DNA of 64,000 nt. Origin: Deltaproteobacteria bacterium (lineage in GTDB: Bacteria > Myxococcota > Myxococcia > SLRQ01). Every line of letters begins with the position of its first letter. Positions within the stretch are counted from its first letter, which is position 1. Below the pieces are notes generated by a model. It was not told the DNA's origin. It ran no database searches and worked only from the letters and a program-made list of their open reading frames with translations. This document shows positions 8,453 through 16,426 of this stretch, one piece after another. A program made the position numbers and the translations under genes. The stretch covers positions 124,001 through 188,000 of the forward strand of contig JARGFU010000013.1 in assembly GCA_029210625.1 (NCBI GenBank). The letters are read 5' to 3'.

Positions 8453-9376
8453 CTAGCGCTTCCAGGTCTGGTAGCTGATCTTCGGCCAGGTCGAGAGGTC
8501 GGGGGTGATCGCCCACCAGAACTTCACGTGGCAGCTGGCGCAGGTGGAGTCGCGCACCTGATCCCAGCCGGCCCGCAGGTCCTTGGGGGTGCTCTTGGCC
8601 TTGAGGGCCTCGAGCTCGCTCACCAGCCGCTCGGCGAGCTGGTCGTACTCGGCGCTGGCCGAGCGGTAGGCGTCGGGGACGGTCCCCTTCAGGGTCCGCG
8701 CCTGCTCGAGCAGGGCGTCGAGGGCGGGGGTGGTCTCCGAGATCAGGGGCTTGGGCTTCCCGAGGGCCTCGCCGAGGAGCCCGGCGGGCTGCACCATGGC
8801 CTGCATCGCCTTCTTGGAGGAGGCGCCGCCGGTCATCGGAGTGATCGGGCCGCGGGAGGTGCCCCGGGCCGGCCGCCGGCCGCCGGCGAGGACCTGGCGC
8901 AGGCCCATGGCCTCCTGGGGCGCCTCGGTGTCGGCGGGGGTGTCGACGCCGACCCCGAGGACGAACTCGAACTCGGGCAGCTCGACGCCCCGCTGGGCGA
9001 AGGTGACCTGGTAGAGCCCCGTGGTCGCCGGGGTGAAGTGGAAGCCGTAGACGCCGGCGCCCATCAGCGGGTGGAGGCCGTAGCGCATGGGCGAGCCGCC
9101 CTCCTTCGGCTTCACCGTGGCGATGAGCGAGGCGCCCCGCACGGGCACCCGGTCACCGAAGGTCGGGTCGGGCACCATCGGGGTCTGGGCCAGGTCGAGC
9201 GTCACCGTGACCCGCCGGCCGGCCGCGCGCTCCTTGGGCGTGGCGGTCAGGACGAAGTCGTAGTTCTGCCCGCTCTTGTTGATGATCGTCACCTCGCTGG
9301 CCGAGGCCGCGGCGGGGATCGCCAGGGCGAGGATCGTTGCGCCGAGGGCGGCGAGGAAGAGTTCGTGGCCCCTCAT
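8453..9376 (-). CDS. Exported protein with N-terminal YtkA-like beta-domain and C-terminal cytochrome c'-like haem site
   Basis: The start at 9376 is set by AGGAGGTG five bases upstream; earlier in-frame Met codons lack this. The product is 307 residues with a signal peptide (LAALGATILALAIPAAASA). Residues about 22-150 form a beta-rich domain (VTVTLDLAQTPM..., GVYGFHFTPATTGLYQVTFAQRG) resembling YtkA-like accessory domains. After a linker, residues about 200-300 are helical (LDALLEQARTLKG..., AERLVSELEALKAK, LRAGWDQVRDS) and finish in CASCHVKFWW, a CxxCH haem motif at the end of a presumed helical bundle, the position used by cytochrome c'/c556 proteins. It is likely a periplasmic haem protein working with the adjacent cytochrome c. 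The fold assignment is inferred by eye. Confidence 0.75.
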   Translation of the reverse strand: MRGHELFLAALGATILALAIPAAASASEVTIINKSGQNYDFVLTATPKERAAGRRVTVTLDLAQTPMVPDPTFGDRVPVRGASLIATVKPKEGGSPMRYGLHPLMGAGVYGFHFTPATTGLYQVTFAQRGVELPEFEFVLGVGVDTPADTEAPQEAMGLRQVLAGGRRPARGTSRGPITPMTGGASSKKAMQAMVQPAGLLGEALGKPKPLISETTPALDALLEQARTLKGTVPDAYRSASAEYDQLAERLVSELEALKAKSTPKDLRAGWDQVRDSTCASCHVKFWWAITPDLSTWPKISYQTWKR

Positions 9377-9441
9377 GGGCACCTCCTTGGAGCTTGCTGC
9401 CTTTTTCACCGGGATGACGGGCCGTCCGCCAGTGGGATTCA

Positions 9442-10482
9442 TCACTTCTGAGCCGAGCCGGGCTTCGACCACTGCTCACCGCCGGCCTGCCAGTCCAGCT
9501 CGTCCTGGATCGCGCGCAGGATCATCGCGGCGTCGAGGAGCAGGGTGTAGGACCGGCCGTTGATGAAGAGCGAGGGCGTCCCCTCGATGCCGGCGGCCTG
9601 CCCCTGCTTTCGCTCGGCCTCGACCACCGCGTCGTACTTGCCCTCCTCGAGGGCCTTGGAGACGGCGGCGCGATCGAGGCCGAGGGTATCAGCGTGATCG
9701 AGGAGCGACTTGCGGTCGAGCTGGGTCTGGTTGGCGAAGAGGAGATCGGCGGCCTGCTCGAACTTGCCCTGCTCCCGGGCCATGACGGTCAGCTGCGCCG
9801 CCTCGCGGGCGTTCTCGTGCTGGGAGAGGGGGAAGTTCAGGAAGCAGAGGCGGGCCTTGCCCTTCAGCGAGTCGACGATGTCGCCGAAGAGCGGCCAGGT
9901 GATGCCGCAGTAGGGGCACTCGAAGTCGGCGAACTCGACGAGCTGGATCGGGGCGTCCTTCGGGCCCTTGCACGCGGCCTCGGCGACCTCGAAGGTCTTG
10001 CGGCGGGCGGGCTTGAAGCCCTCGAAGTACTCCTCGGTGAAGCTCACGGCCTCGCCGGGCTTGGCGCCGGCCTTGAGGAGCAGCACCGAGAGGTCGGCCA
10101 TGCGGCGGCCGAGCTCGCAGGGGTTCGGATCCCGCAGGCAGCCGCCGAGGGTGGAGGGGCGGCCGCAGTCGCAGACCGCGTCCTCGGCAACCTTCAGGAG
10201 CGAGGCGCGCGCCTTCTCGTCGAGCCCCTCGACCTTCACCCCGGGCAGGGTCCGCGCGAGGGCCTCGTCACCGAGCTCGGCGCCCGCGACGCCGCTGCCG
10301 CCTCCGGCGGCCGCCTCGGCCTCGGCCTCGGGCTCGGCGGCAGGCGTCGCGGCCGGCGCCTCGGGCGCCTTCGCGTCGGGCTTCGGCGCCTCGGTCTTGC
10401 AGGAGCCGCCGAGGGAGATCAGACCTGCACAGAGGGTGAGCGCGACCGGGAGCGTGGCGAGGTGGTGGAAGGACTTGCGCAT
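9442..10482 (-). CDS. DsbA-family thioredoxin-like lipoprotein
   Basis: A 346-residue exported protein: signal peptide ending LISLGGSC (plausible lipoprotein cleavage), an Ala/Pro/Glu-rich linker (about 27-65), then a Cys-containing segment (AVCDCGRPSTLGGCLRD, NPCELGRRM) and a DsbA-type thioredoxin domain with the active site FADFECPYCG, helical insert, and cis-Pro loop GTPSLFINGRSY. It probably catalyses thiol-disulfide exchange outside the cytoplasm, perhaps during cytochrome maturation given the two haem genes directly downstream. The start ATG at 10482 is the only Met that gives a signal peptide. The four-Cys segment before the DsbA domain is not part of ordinary DsbA and could be a redox relay or small metal site; this is inference. 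Confidence 0.85.
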   Translation of the reverse strand: MRKSFHHLATLPVALTLCAGLISLGGSCKTEAPKPDAKAPEAPAATPAAEPEAEAEAAAGGGSGVAGAELGDEALARTLPGVKVEGLDEKARASLLKVAEDAVCDCGRPSTLGGCLRDPNPCELGRRMADLSVLLLKAGAKPGEAVSFTEEYFEGFKPARRKTFEVAEAACKGPKDAPIQLVEFADFECPYCGITWPLFGDIVDSLKGKARLCFLNFPLSQHENAREAAQLTVMAREQGKFEQAADLLFANQTQLDRKSLLDHADTLGLDRAAVSKALEEGKYDAVVEAERKQGQAAGIEGTPSLFINGRSYTLLLDAAMILRAIQDELDWQAGGEQWSKPGSAQK

Positions 10483-10511
10483 GGCGGTTTCGATCCTCGT
10501 GAATGGTGCCC

Positions 10512-10527
10512 CCGGATGGCCATCCGG
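10512..10527. promoter_or_regulatory. 16-bp perfect palindrome upstream of the DsbA-like gene
   Basis: CCGGATGGCCATCCGG, 30 nt before the start codon of the minus-strand DsbA-like gene, in the 107-nt gap after the spermidine-synthase-like gene. It could be an operator or an attenuating hairpin. There is no further evidence. Confidence 0.3.
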
Positions 10528-10589
10528 CCCGACCGCCCGGAAGGTGAAAAGGCCAGGGAATCCGGGGCAGTCGAAGGCCGCGAATCCTA

Positions 10590-12974
10590 CTACAGGGCCC
10601 AGCGGATTGGCCACCGGCGGGCGAGCACTCCGGCGAGCACGTAGGCGCCCGCGCCGCAGGCGAAGACCACCGCCAGACCGGCGCCGGTGGCCACCACCAC
10701 GGAGAGGCTCGCGCCGACCACCGAGGCGAAGCCATTGATCGCCCAGGCCCGCCCCCGCTCCCCGGCGCTCGCGCCCGAGAGGCGGGTGAGGCCGAAGGGG
10801 AAGGGGAGCCCGAGGGCCAGGCCGGCCGGGGCCAGCGCAAGCAGCGCCCCCAGGGTGCGCAGGGGCAGGCTGGCGCCCAGCAGCAGGCCCTCCAGGCCGC
10901 CCAGCAGGACCCCGGTGAGGCCCACCCCGAGGGCGACCCCCAGCAGGAGACGCAGGGGGGAGAGGCGGGCGGCCACCCGGGAGAGGGCGTGGGAGCCGAG
11001 CCCCGAGAAGAGGAGCAGCCCCGCCACCGAGACCGCGAAGGTGAGGCCCGGCTTGCCCAGGAGCAGCCCCAGGCGGTGGACCAGGCCCAGCTCGACCGCG
11101 GCGAAGCCCAGGCCCAGGAGGGCGAAGTAGGCCTGGACGACCCAGGCCCCGGCTGGCCGGTCGGCCTCCTCCTGGCGGCGGCGCCGGCCCAGGAGGGCCG
11201 TGACCCCGAAGGCCACCAGCAGGGTCTGGAGCAGCAGCAGCGCCAGGGAGAGCTCGGCCACGGGCCGGTCCTCCAGGGCGAGGCGCGAGCGCTCCCCCTC
11301 GTCGAAGAGAGCCGTGAAGTCCGAGAGCCGCAGGCTCGACCAGGAGCGGCGGCGGTTGAAGAAGGGCCGGTCGTCGGTGGCGGGCTCCAGGAGCGCCGGA
11401 TCCCGGCCCGGGGCGGGGCGGCGCTCCAGGGCGGCGCGCAGGGCCTCGGCCGTCGGCCCTCCGTGGCCCGGATAGCGGTGGGGCGCGTAGAGGAAGGCCA
11501 TCCCCACCTGCCGGGCGGCCTCGTCCAGGGCCTCCAGCTGGTCCCGGCGAAAGGGGGTGGGGCTCGCCAGCACCCCGGCGGTGAAGGCGCCGCCGGGGTC
11601 GTCGGTCCCCGGCGCCGGCGCCGGCCCGAGGCGCAGGACCGCGAGGTGGCGGAAGGGATCCTTCCCGGCGTCCTTCAGGACCCGGGAGAGGGTGGCCACC
11701 AGCTTGGGCATTTGGGCCTCGGGGCGGGTGACGTAGAGCAGCCCGTCCTCCTCCAGGTGCTCCAGGTACTCGCCGATCGCCTCCAGGGTGAGGGTGTGGC
11801 TCTCGGCCAGGGCCAGGGCGCCGCTCTGGGCGGCGGCGTTGGAGATGGTGTGGATGGAGAGGATCTGATCCCAGCGCTCGTCGCTGCGGTGGACGAAGCT
11901 GCGCGCCTCGCCGTCGACCCAGCGCACCCGCGGATCGTCGATCAGCCCGCGGGTCCAGCCGTGGAGGGGGCCCCGGAGCCACCCCGAGAGGGTCGCGGCC
12001 AGCTCGACCCCGGTGACCTCCTCGGCGCCGTGGGTCAGCGCCGAGGCCACCTCCCAGCCCGCGCCCGAGCCCAGCACCAGCACCTTTCGGGGCGGGCGGG
12101 CGAAGAAGGAGAGGGCGGTGGCGTCCCGCAGCGGCGGCAGCTCCTCGAGGGGCCGCGTGAGGTGGGGGACCCGCACCACCGCCGCGCCGGCGTCCAGGAG
12201 GATCGTCCGGTGTCGCTCACCGCGCACCAGGTCGAGGCGGGCCGCCTCGTCCCAGGCGCTGGCCTCCACCCGCTCGGGGTCGGCGAGGATGGCCCCGACC
12301 GGCTCCTCTCCGAGGCGCTTGTCGGCGGCCACCCGCAGGCCGGTGAGGGGCTCGGCGACCGCGCCGAGGAGGAGGAGCCCGGCGGCGGCGAGGAGGGCGG
12401 GCAGCGCCCGGCGCCGGGGGGTCTGCATCAGCGCCCCGGCGGCCAGCGCCGCGGCGGCCCCGGCGCCGATCACCGCGTGGGGACCCATCAGGCCGACCCC
12501 GAAGAGGGCGAGGACCGCGCCGGCGCCGGCGCCCAGCAGGTCGAGCGCGTAGAGGCGGCCTGCCTCCCGGGCGTGGTCGATGAGGATCCGGCCGACCGCC
12601 AGGCCCGAGAAGAAGAAGGGGGCGATCAGGCCGAGCTGGATCGCCAGCGCCCAGAGCAGCTGGGAGGGCTCGGCGGCGATGCGCAGGGGCTCGAAGGGCA
12701 GGAGGCGCAGCAGCGCCACGGCGAGGAGGGTGGTGGCGGCCTGACCGGCGCCCACCCGCAGGAGGAAGGCCGCGAGGGGCCGCTCGCGGGCCGCCGGGCG
12801 CAGGGCCAGCCAGGCGCCCGAGAGGCCGTAGCCCAGCAGGGCGGTGGAGACGATCAGGAAGGCGAAGTGGTACCAGAGGGTCACGGCCAGCAGGCGCCCG
12901 AGGGCCACCTGCAGGGAGAGCGCCGCCGCGGAGAAGAGGGCGATCGCGAGGCGCTCGCTGGCGGCCTCCCTCAC
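10590..12974 (-). CDS. Membrane-embedded spermidine synthase-like (SAM-fold) protein
   Basis: A 794-residue protein. The N-terminal third has about six to seven hydrophobic segments (LAIALFSAAALSLQVALG, HFAFLIVSTALLGYGL, AIQLGLIAPFFFSGLAVG...). The middle has a Rossmann methyltransferase/spermidine-synthase core (KVLVLGSGAGWEVASAL, VTGVELAATL, RVRWVDGEARSFVH, YLEHLEEDGLLYVTR). The C-terminal third is again membrane-spanning (LSLALLLLQTLLVAFGVTALL through LGLPFPFG). Such 'spermidine synthase-like' membrane proteins are common in deltaproteobacteria and their reaction is generally unknown. The GTG start at 12974 overlaps the stop of the upstream lipoprotein (GTGA), showing translational coupling; the longer in-frame reading is shadow. 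Confidence 0.82.
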   Translation of the reverse strand: MREAASERLAIALFSAAALSLQVALGRLLAVTLWYHFAFLIVSTALLGYGLSGAWLALRPAARERPLAAFLLRVGAGQAATTLLAVALLRLLPFEPLRIAAEPSQLLWALAIQLGLIAPFFFSGLAVGRILIDHAREAGRLYALDLLGAGAGAVLALFGVGLMGPHAVIGAGAAAALAAGALMQTPRRRALPALLAAAGLLLLGAVAEPLTGLRVAADKRLGEEPVGAILADPERVEASAWDEAARLDLVRGERHRTILLDAGAAVVRVPHLTRPLEELPPLRDATALSFFARPPRKVLVLGSGAGWEVASALTHGAEEVTGVELAATLSGWLRGPLHGWTRGLIDDPRVRWVDGEARSFVHRSDERWDQILSIHTISNAAAQSGALALAESHTLTLEAIGEYLEHLEEDGLLYVTRPEAQMPKLVATLSRVLKDAGKDPFRHLAVLRLGPAPAPGTDDPGGAFTAGVLASPTPFRRDQLEALDEAARQVGMAFLYAPHRYPGHGGPTAEALRAALERRPAPGRDPALLEPATDDRPFFNRRRSWSSLRLSDFTALFDEGERSRLALEDRPVAELSLALLLLQTLLVAFGVTALLGRRRRQEEADRPAGAWVVQAYFALLGLGFAAVELGLVHRLGLLLGKPGLTFAVSVAGLLLFSGLGSHALSRVAARLSPLRLLLGVALGVGLTGVLLGGLEGLLLGASLPLRTLGALLALAPAGLALGLPFPFGLTRLSGASAGERGRAWAINGFASVVGASLSVVVATGAGLAVVFACGAGAYVLAGVLARRWPIRWAL

Positions 12975-13882
12975 CGACCCTCCCGCAGGAGGGGCAGCCA
13001 GTCGGGCCGCTCGCGCAGGGCGGCCAGGTCCTCGTCCTCCTCGGCCACCGCCCGCAGCCGGTCGGGAGAGAGCTCGAAGGCCCGGGCGAGCAGGCGCATC
13101 GCCTCGTCGTGCGCGCCGAGGAGGGCCTCGGCGCAGGCCAGATCGTAGGCGGCCTCGGCGAAGTCGGGGTCGAGCTCCCCGGCGTGCCGGAAGTGCTCCC
13201 GCGACTCCTGGTAGCGGCCCGCGGCGTGGTGCTCCAGCCCCCGATCCAGGGCCAGGGCGGCCCGGCCCCGCCGAAGATCGAGGATCTCCACCCCCTCCAC
13301 CACCGCGCCGGCCGCCTGCGAGCGCCAGCTCAGGGCCGCCAGGGCCGGGCTGCGCCCGGGCCCCACCTCGAGGGAGACGAGCTCGAGCCCCGGCACCTCG
13401 ACCAGGCTGGCCAGGACCGTGGCGTGCGCCTCGCCCTGGCGGGCGAAGGTGAAGCGGAGGTGCTCGCCGACCCTCTCCTGGCGCAGCTCGTGGCGGCCGA
13501 TCTCGAGGGGGAAGGTGGGCGCGGGGGCGGGCTGCCGGGCCGGCGGAGCGCCGGCGGGCTCCGGGGTCGTGGCGGTCTGGAGGATCCCACGCCGATCGAG
13601 GACGAGCTCGCGCAGCTGCCAGCCCCGGCCGTCGGCCCGGATCCACTCCCGGAGGATCACGCGCTCCTCCTCGAGGGCCTGCAGGCGCAGGTGGTGGCGG
13701 GGCGGGAGGTCCCCGGGATCGGCCACCGGAAAGCCGGGGCGGGGGGCCGTGCCCGGGGGCTGGGCCAGGGCGACGCAGCCGGTCGAGAGGAGGGCCAGGA
13801 GCAGCCCCAGCCCGCCCGGGCCGCCGGGCGCTGGAAGCGACCCGCCGTCGGCGCTAGAATCACGGTCGATCAACGAGGCCAC
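12971..13882 (-). CDS. TPR-containing lipoprotein, start uncertain
   Basis: About 303 residues. A hydrophobic segment ending LLLALLSTGC gives a good lipobox. The middle is a beta-rich region (HELRQERVGEHLRFTFARQGEAHATVLASLVEVPG...). The C-terminal part has tetratricopeptide-like helices (GLEHHAAGRYQESREHFRHAGELDPDFAEAAYDLACAEALLG, then DEAMRLLARAFELSPD). The start is ambiguous: GTG at 13882 is used here, TTG at 13873 is the alternative, and both give an atypically long polar stretch before the hydrophobic core. The GTG is only one base from the start of the divergent FHA-GGDEF gene, which is odd. It is coupled to the downstream spermidine-synthase-like gene. The function is unknown; an envelope scaffold is likely. 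Confidence 0.7.
   Translation of the reverse strand: MASLIDRDSSADGGSLPAPGGPGGLGLLLALLSTGCVALAQPPGTAPRPGFPVADPGDLPPRHHLRLQALEEERVILREWIRADGRGWQLRELVLDRRGILQTATTPEPAGAPPARQPAPAPTFPLEIGRHELRQERVGEHLRFTFARQGEAHATVLASLVEVPGLELVSLEVGPGRSPALAALSWRSQAAGAVVEGVEILDLRRGRAALALDRGLEHHAAGRYQESREHFRHAGELDPDFAEAAYDLACAEALLGAHDEAMRLLARAFELSPDRLRAVAEEDEDLAALRERPDWLPLLREGR
13832..13860 (+). promoter_or_regulatory. Weak promoter candidate for the FHA-GGDEF gene
   Basis: TGGAAG (13832-13837), spacer 17, TAGAAT (13855-13860), 23 nt before the ATG. The -10 is good, the -35 is poor. It lies within the start region of the divergent lipoprotein gene. Confidence 0.35.
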
Positions 13883-13883
13883 G

Positions 13884-14816
13884 ATGCCCCCCGACGAAGA
13901 CGACGACGACAGAACCAGCATTCGGCCGCTGCACGAGCTCCTGGCTGAAGAACCCGCGTTAGGGTCGCAGAACCCGTACCTGATGGTTCTCGCGGGGAAG
14001 GCCGTGGGTCGCATGTTCAAGGTCGTGACCGGCGAGATGCTCATCGGTCGAGCGCCGGAGTGCGACATCATGCTGGACGACGATGGCGTCTCTCGCAAGC
14101 ACGCGCGGCTGATCTGCCGGCCGGACGGCTCGGTCTCGATCCTCGACCTGGGCTCGACCAACGGCACCTGGGTGAAGTCCCAGCGGGTGGACCTGCGCAG
14201 CCTCCAGGACGGCGACCGGATCCAGATCGGCTCCACCAGCATCCTGAAGTACGGCTACCAGGACAGCGTCGAGGAGCAGTTCCACGCCCAGCTCTACGAG
14301 TCGGCCACCCAGGACGGGCTCACGGGGGTCTACAACAAGCGCTTCTTCCTCGATCGCCTCGATCAGGAGTTCGCCTGGCACCGGCGGCATCAGGCCCCCC
14401 TGACCCTGATGCTCTTCGACATCGACCACTTCAAGAAGACGAACGACACCTTCGGCCACGCCGCCGGGGACTTCGTCCTCAAGCAGCTGGCGCTGGTGGT
14501 GCTCGCCCAGGTCCGCACCGAGGACATCTTCGCCCGCTACGGCGGCGAGGAGTTCGCCTGCATCCTGCGCCAGACCCGCTCCCAGGAGGGCTTCGTCCTG
14601 GCCGAGCGCATCCGGCGAGCCGTCGAGGATCACCGCTTCCTCTTCCGATCCCAGATCCAGGAGGTGGAGATCCCCACCACGATCTCGGTGGGGGTCTGCG
14701 AGCTGAAGCCCACGGTGAAGGACATCGCGGCCTTCATCGAGGCGACCGACCGGTATCTCTACCGGGCCAAGGCGGCCGGCCGGAACCGCGTCGAGTCCTC
14801 CGCCTTCGATGACTAG
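13884..14816 (+). CDS. FHA-GGDEF diguanylate cyclase
   Basis: A 310-residue cytoplasmic protein. The FHA phosphothreonine-binding domain spans about 45-115 (LIGRAPECDI, SRKHARL, STNG). The GGDEF domain spans about 140-305 with DIDHFKKTNDTFGHAAGD and the active-site loop GGEEF at 220-224. The inhibitory I-site RxxD is present as RTED (211-214), exactly five residues before the loop, so product inhibition by c-di-GMP is expected. The FHA domain suggests activation or localisation by a phosphorylated partner, in keeping with Hanks-type kinases in this genome. The ATG at 13884 has CGAGG six bases upstream; the open frame upstream runs through the divergent lipoprotein and is not coding. Confidence 0.93.
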   Translation: MPPDEDDDDRTSIRPLHELLAEEPALGSQNPYLMVLAGKAVGRMFKVVTGEMLIGRAPECDIMLDDDGVSRKHARLICRPDGSVSILDLGSTNGTWVKSQRVDLRSLQDGDRIQIGSTSILKYGYQDSVEEQFHAQLYESATQDGLTGVYNKRFFLDRLDQEFAWHRRHQAPLTLMLFDIDHFKKTNDTFGHAAGDFVLKQLALVVLAQVRTEDIFARYGGEEFACILRQTRSQEGFVLAERIRRAVEDHRFLFRSQIQEVEIPTTISVGVCELKPTVKDIAAFIEATDRYLYRAKAAGRNRVESSAFDD

Positions 14817-14849
14817 GCGACGCTGAAGGTCCGGGGTAGAAACTCCGGC

Positions 14850-16193
14850 ATGTTCAGCAAGATCCTCATCGCGAATCGTGGCGAGATCGCCCTGCGCATC
14901 ATGCGCGCCTGCCGGGAGCTCGGCGTGAAGACGGTCGCCGTCTACTCCGAGGCCGACGAGGGGGCCCTCCACGTCAAGGCGGCCGACGAGGCCGTGGCCA
15001 TCGGACCCGCCCGGGCCCAGGACAGCTACCTCCAGATCCCGAAGATCCTCGCGGCAGCCCAGGAGACCGGGGCGGAGGCGATCCACCCGGGCTACGGCTT
15101 CCTGGCCGAGAACGCCGGCTTCGCCCAGGCGGTGGTCGACGCCGGCCTCACCTTCATCGGGCCTCGCCCCGAGGTCATCTCCCGGATGGGGGACAAGGTG
15201 GAGGCCCGGAAGATCGCGGCCGCGGCGGGGGTGCCGGTGGTGCCCGGCTCCGAGGAGCCCGTCGACCTCGAGGGGGCCCGGGCCATCGCCGAGGAGATCG
15301 GCTACCCGGTGCTGCTCAAGGCCGTCGCCGGCGGCGGCGGCATCGGCATGACCATCGCGAAGGACGACAAGGGCCTGCAGAAGGCCTTCGAGGCCAGCGC
15401 CCGCCGGGCCCAGTCCGCCTTCGGAGACGGCTCCCTCTACATCGAGCGGCTCTTCGAGCGCCCCCGGCACGTCGAGATCCAGGTGGTCTCCGACAGCCAG
15501 GGCAACCACCTGCACTTCTTCGAGCGCGAGTGCTCGATCCAGCGCCGGCACCAGAAGGTGACCGAGGAGGCGCCCAGCCCCCTCTTCCTCGACGGTCAGA
15601 ACCCGGAGCTCGCCCAGGCCATGCGCGACGCCGCCGTGGCCCTGGCGAAGCAGGTCGACTACCTGGGCCTGGGCACGGTCGAGTGCCTGGTCGCCGACGG
15701 CGCCTTCCACTTCATCGAGATGAACACTCGCCTGCAGGTCGAGCACCCCTGCACCGAGCTGACCTGCGACGTCGACCTCGTCCAGCTGCAGCTGAAGATC
15801 GCCGCCGGCGAGCCCATCGGCTTCGGCCAGGAGGCGGTGAAGCGCTCGGGGCACGCCTTCGAGCTGCGGATCTACGCCGAGGATCCCGACAAGAACTTCT
15901 TCCCCTCGCCGGGGAAGATCACCCGCCTCGTCCTGCCGGAGGGGGAGGGCGTGCGGGTGGACGCCGGCTACGCCGAGGGCGACACCGTCACCCCCTACTA
16001 CGATCCCCTGATCGCCAAGCTGATCGTCCACGGTGAGGATCGGGCGCAGGCCATCGAGCGGGCGCTGCGCGCCGCCGAGGACTTCGTGGTAGAGGGTATC
16101 AAGACCAACCTCCCCACCCACCGCGCGGTGCTGAAGACCGAGGCCTTCGCGCGCGGGGACCTCTCGACCCATTTCTTCGAAGACCACCTCTAG
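14850..16193 (+). CDS. accC: Biotin carboxylase subunit
   Basis: ATP-grasp enzyme that carboxylates protein-bound biotin with bicarbonate and ATP. The 447-residue product aligns in length with AccC (about 449) and shows MFSKILIANRGEIALRIMRA, the IHPGYGFLAENA motif, KAVAGGGGIGM (Gly-rich ATP loop), a HVEIQ segment, the ERECSIQRRHQKV block, EMNTRLQVEHP and the C-terminal TPYYDPLIAKLIVHG. There is no clear Shine-Dalgarno sequence. A 71-residue biotin carrier follows 11 nt downstream. No carboxyltransferase gene is nearby, so whether it serves acetyl-CoA, propionyl-CoA or another acyl-CoA carboxylase is not decided here. Confidence 0.93.
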   Translation: MFSKILIANRGEIALRIMRACRELGVKTVAVYSEADEGALHVKAADEAVAIGPARAQDSYLQIPKILAAAQETGAEAIHPGYGFLAENAGFAQAVVDAGLTFIGPRPEVISRMGDKVEARKIAAAAGVPVVPGSEEPVDLEGARAIAEEIGYPVLLKAVAGGGGIGMTIAKDDKGLQKAFEASARRAQSAFGDGSLYIERLFERPRHVEIQVVSDSQGNHLHFFERECSIQRRHQKVTEEAPSPLFLDGQNPELAQAMRDAAVALAKQVDYLGLGTVECLVADGAFHFIEMNTRLQVEHPCTELTCDVDLVQLQLKIAAGEPIGFGQEAVKRSGHAFELRIYAEDPDKNFFPSPGKITRLVLPEGEGVRVDAGYAEGDTVTPYYDPLIAKLIVHGEDRAQAIERALRAAEDFVVEGIKTNLPTHRAVLKTEAFARGDLSTHFFEDHL

Positions 16194-16204
16194 GAGAAGA
16201 CCCA

Positions 16205-16420
16205 ATGGCCACCAACGTGGAAGCGCACATCACCGGGACCGTCTGGAAGATCGAGAAGCAGGCGGGGGACGAGGTCGAGGAGGGCGACATCATCCTCATC
16301 CTCGAGTCCATGAAGATGGAGATGCCCGTCGAGTCCCCGGACGACGGCGTCGTCGCGGAGATCAAGGTCGCCGAGGGCGAGGCGGTCGACGAGGGCCAGG
16401 TCGTCGCCGTCCTCGAGTAG
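16205..16420 (+). CDS. Short biotin/lipoyl carrier protein
   Basis: A 71-residue protein that is essentially one biotinyl domain. The biotinylation motif ESMKMEM is present with the acceptor Lys37 and the expected beta-hairpin symmetry (EVEEGDIILILESMK...EIKVAEGEAVDEGQVVAVLE). It lacks the N-terminal extension of E. coli-type AccB and resembles the 70-residue carriers found beside acyl-CoA carboxylase subunits (YngHB-like). AGGAGAAG stands six bases before the ATG. It should be the carboxyl carrier for the biotin carboxylase encoded immediately upstream; the pair forms a two-gene operon. Confidence 0.9.
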   Translation: MATNVEAHITGTVWKIEKQAGDEVEEGDIILILESMKMEMPVESPDDGVVAEIKVAEGEAVDEGQVVAVLE

Positions 16421-16426
16421 CGCGCC

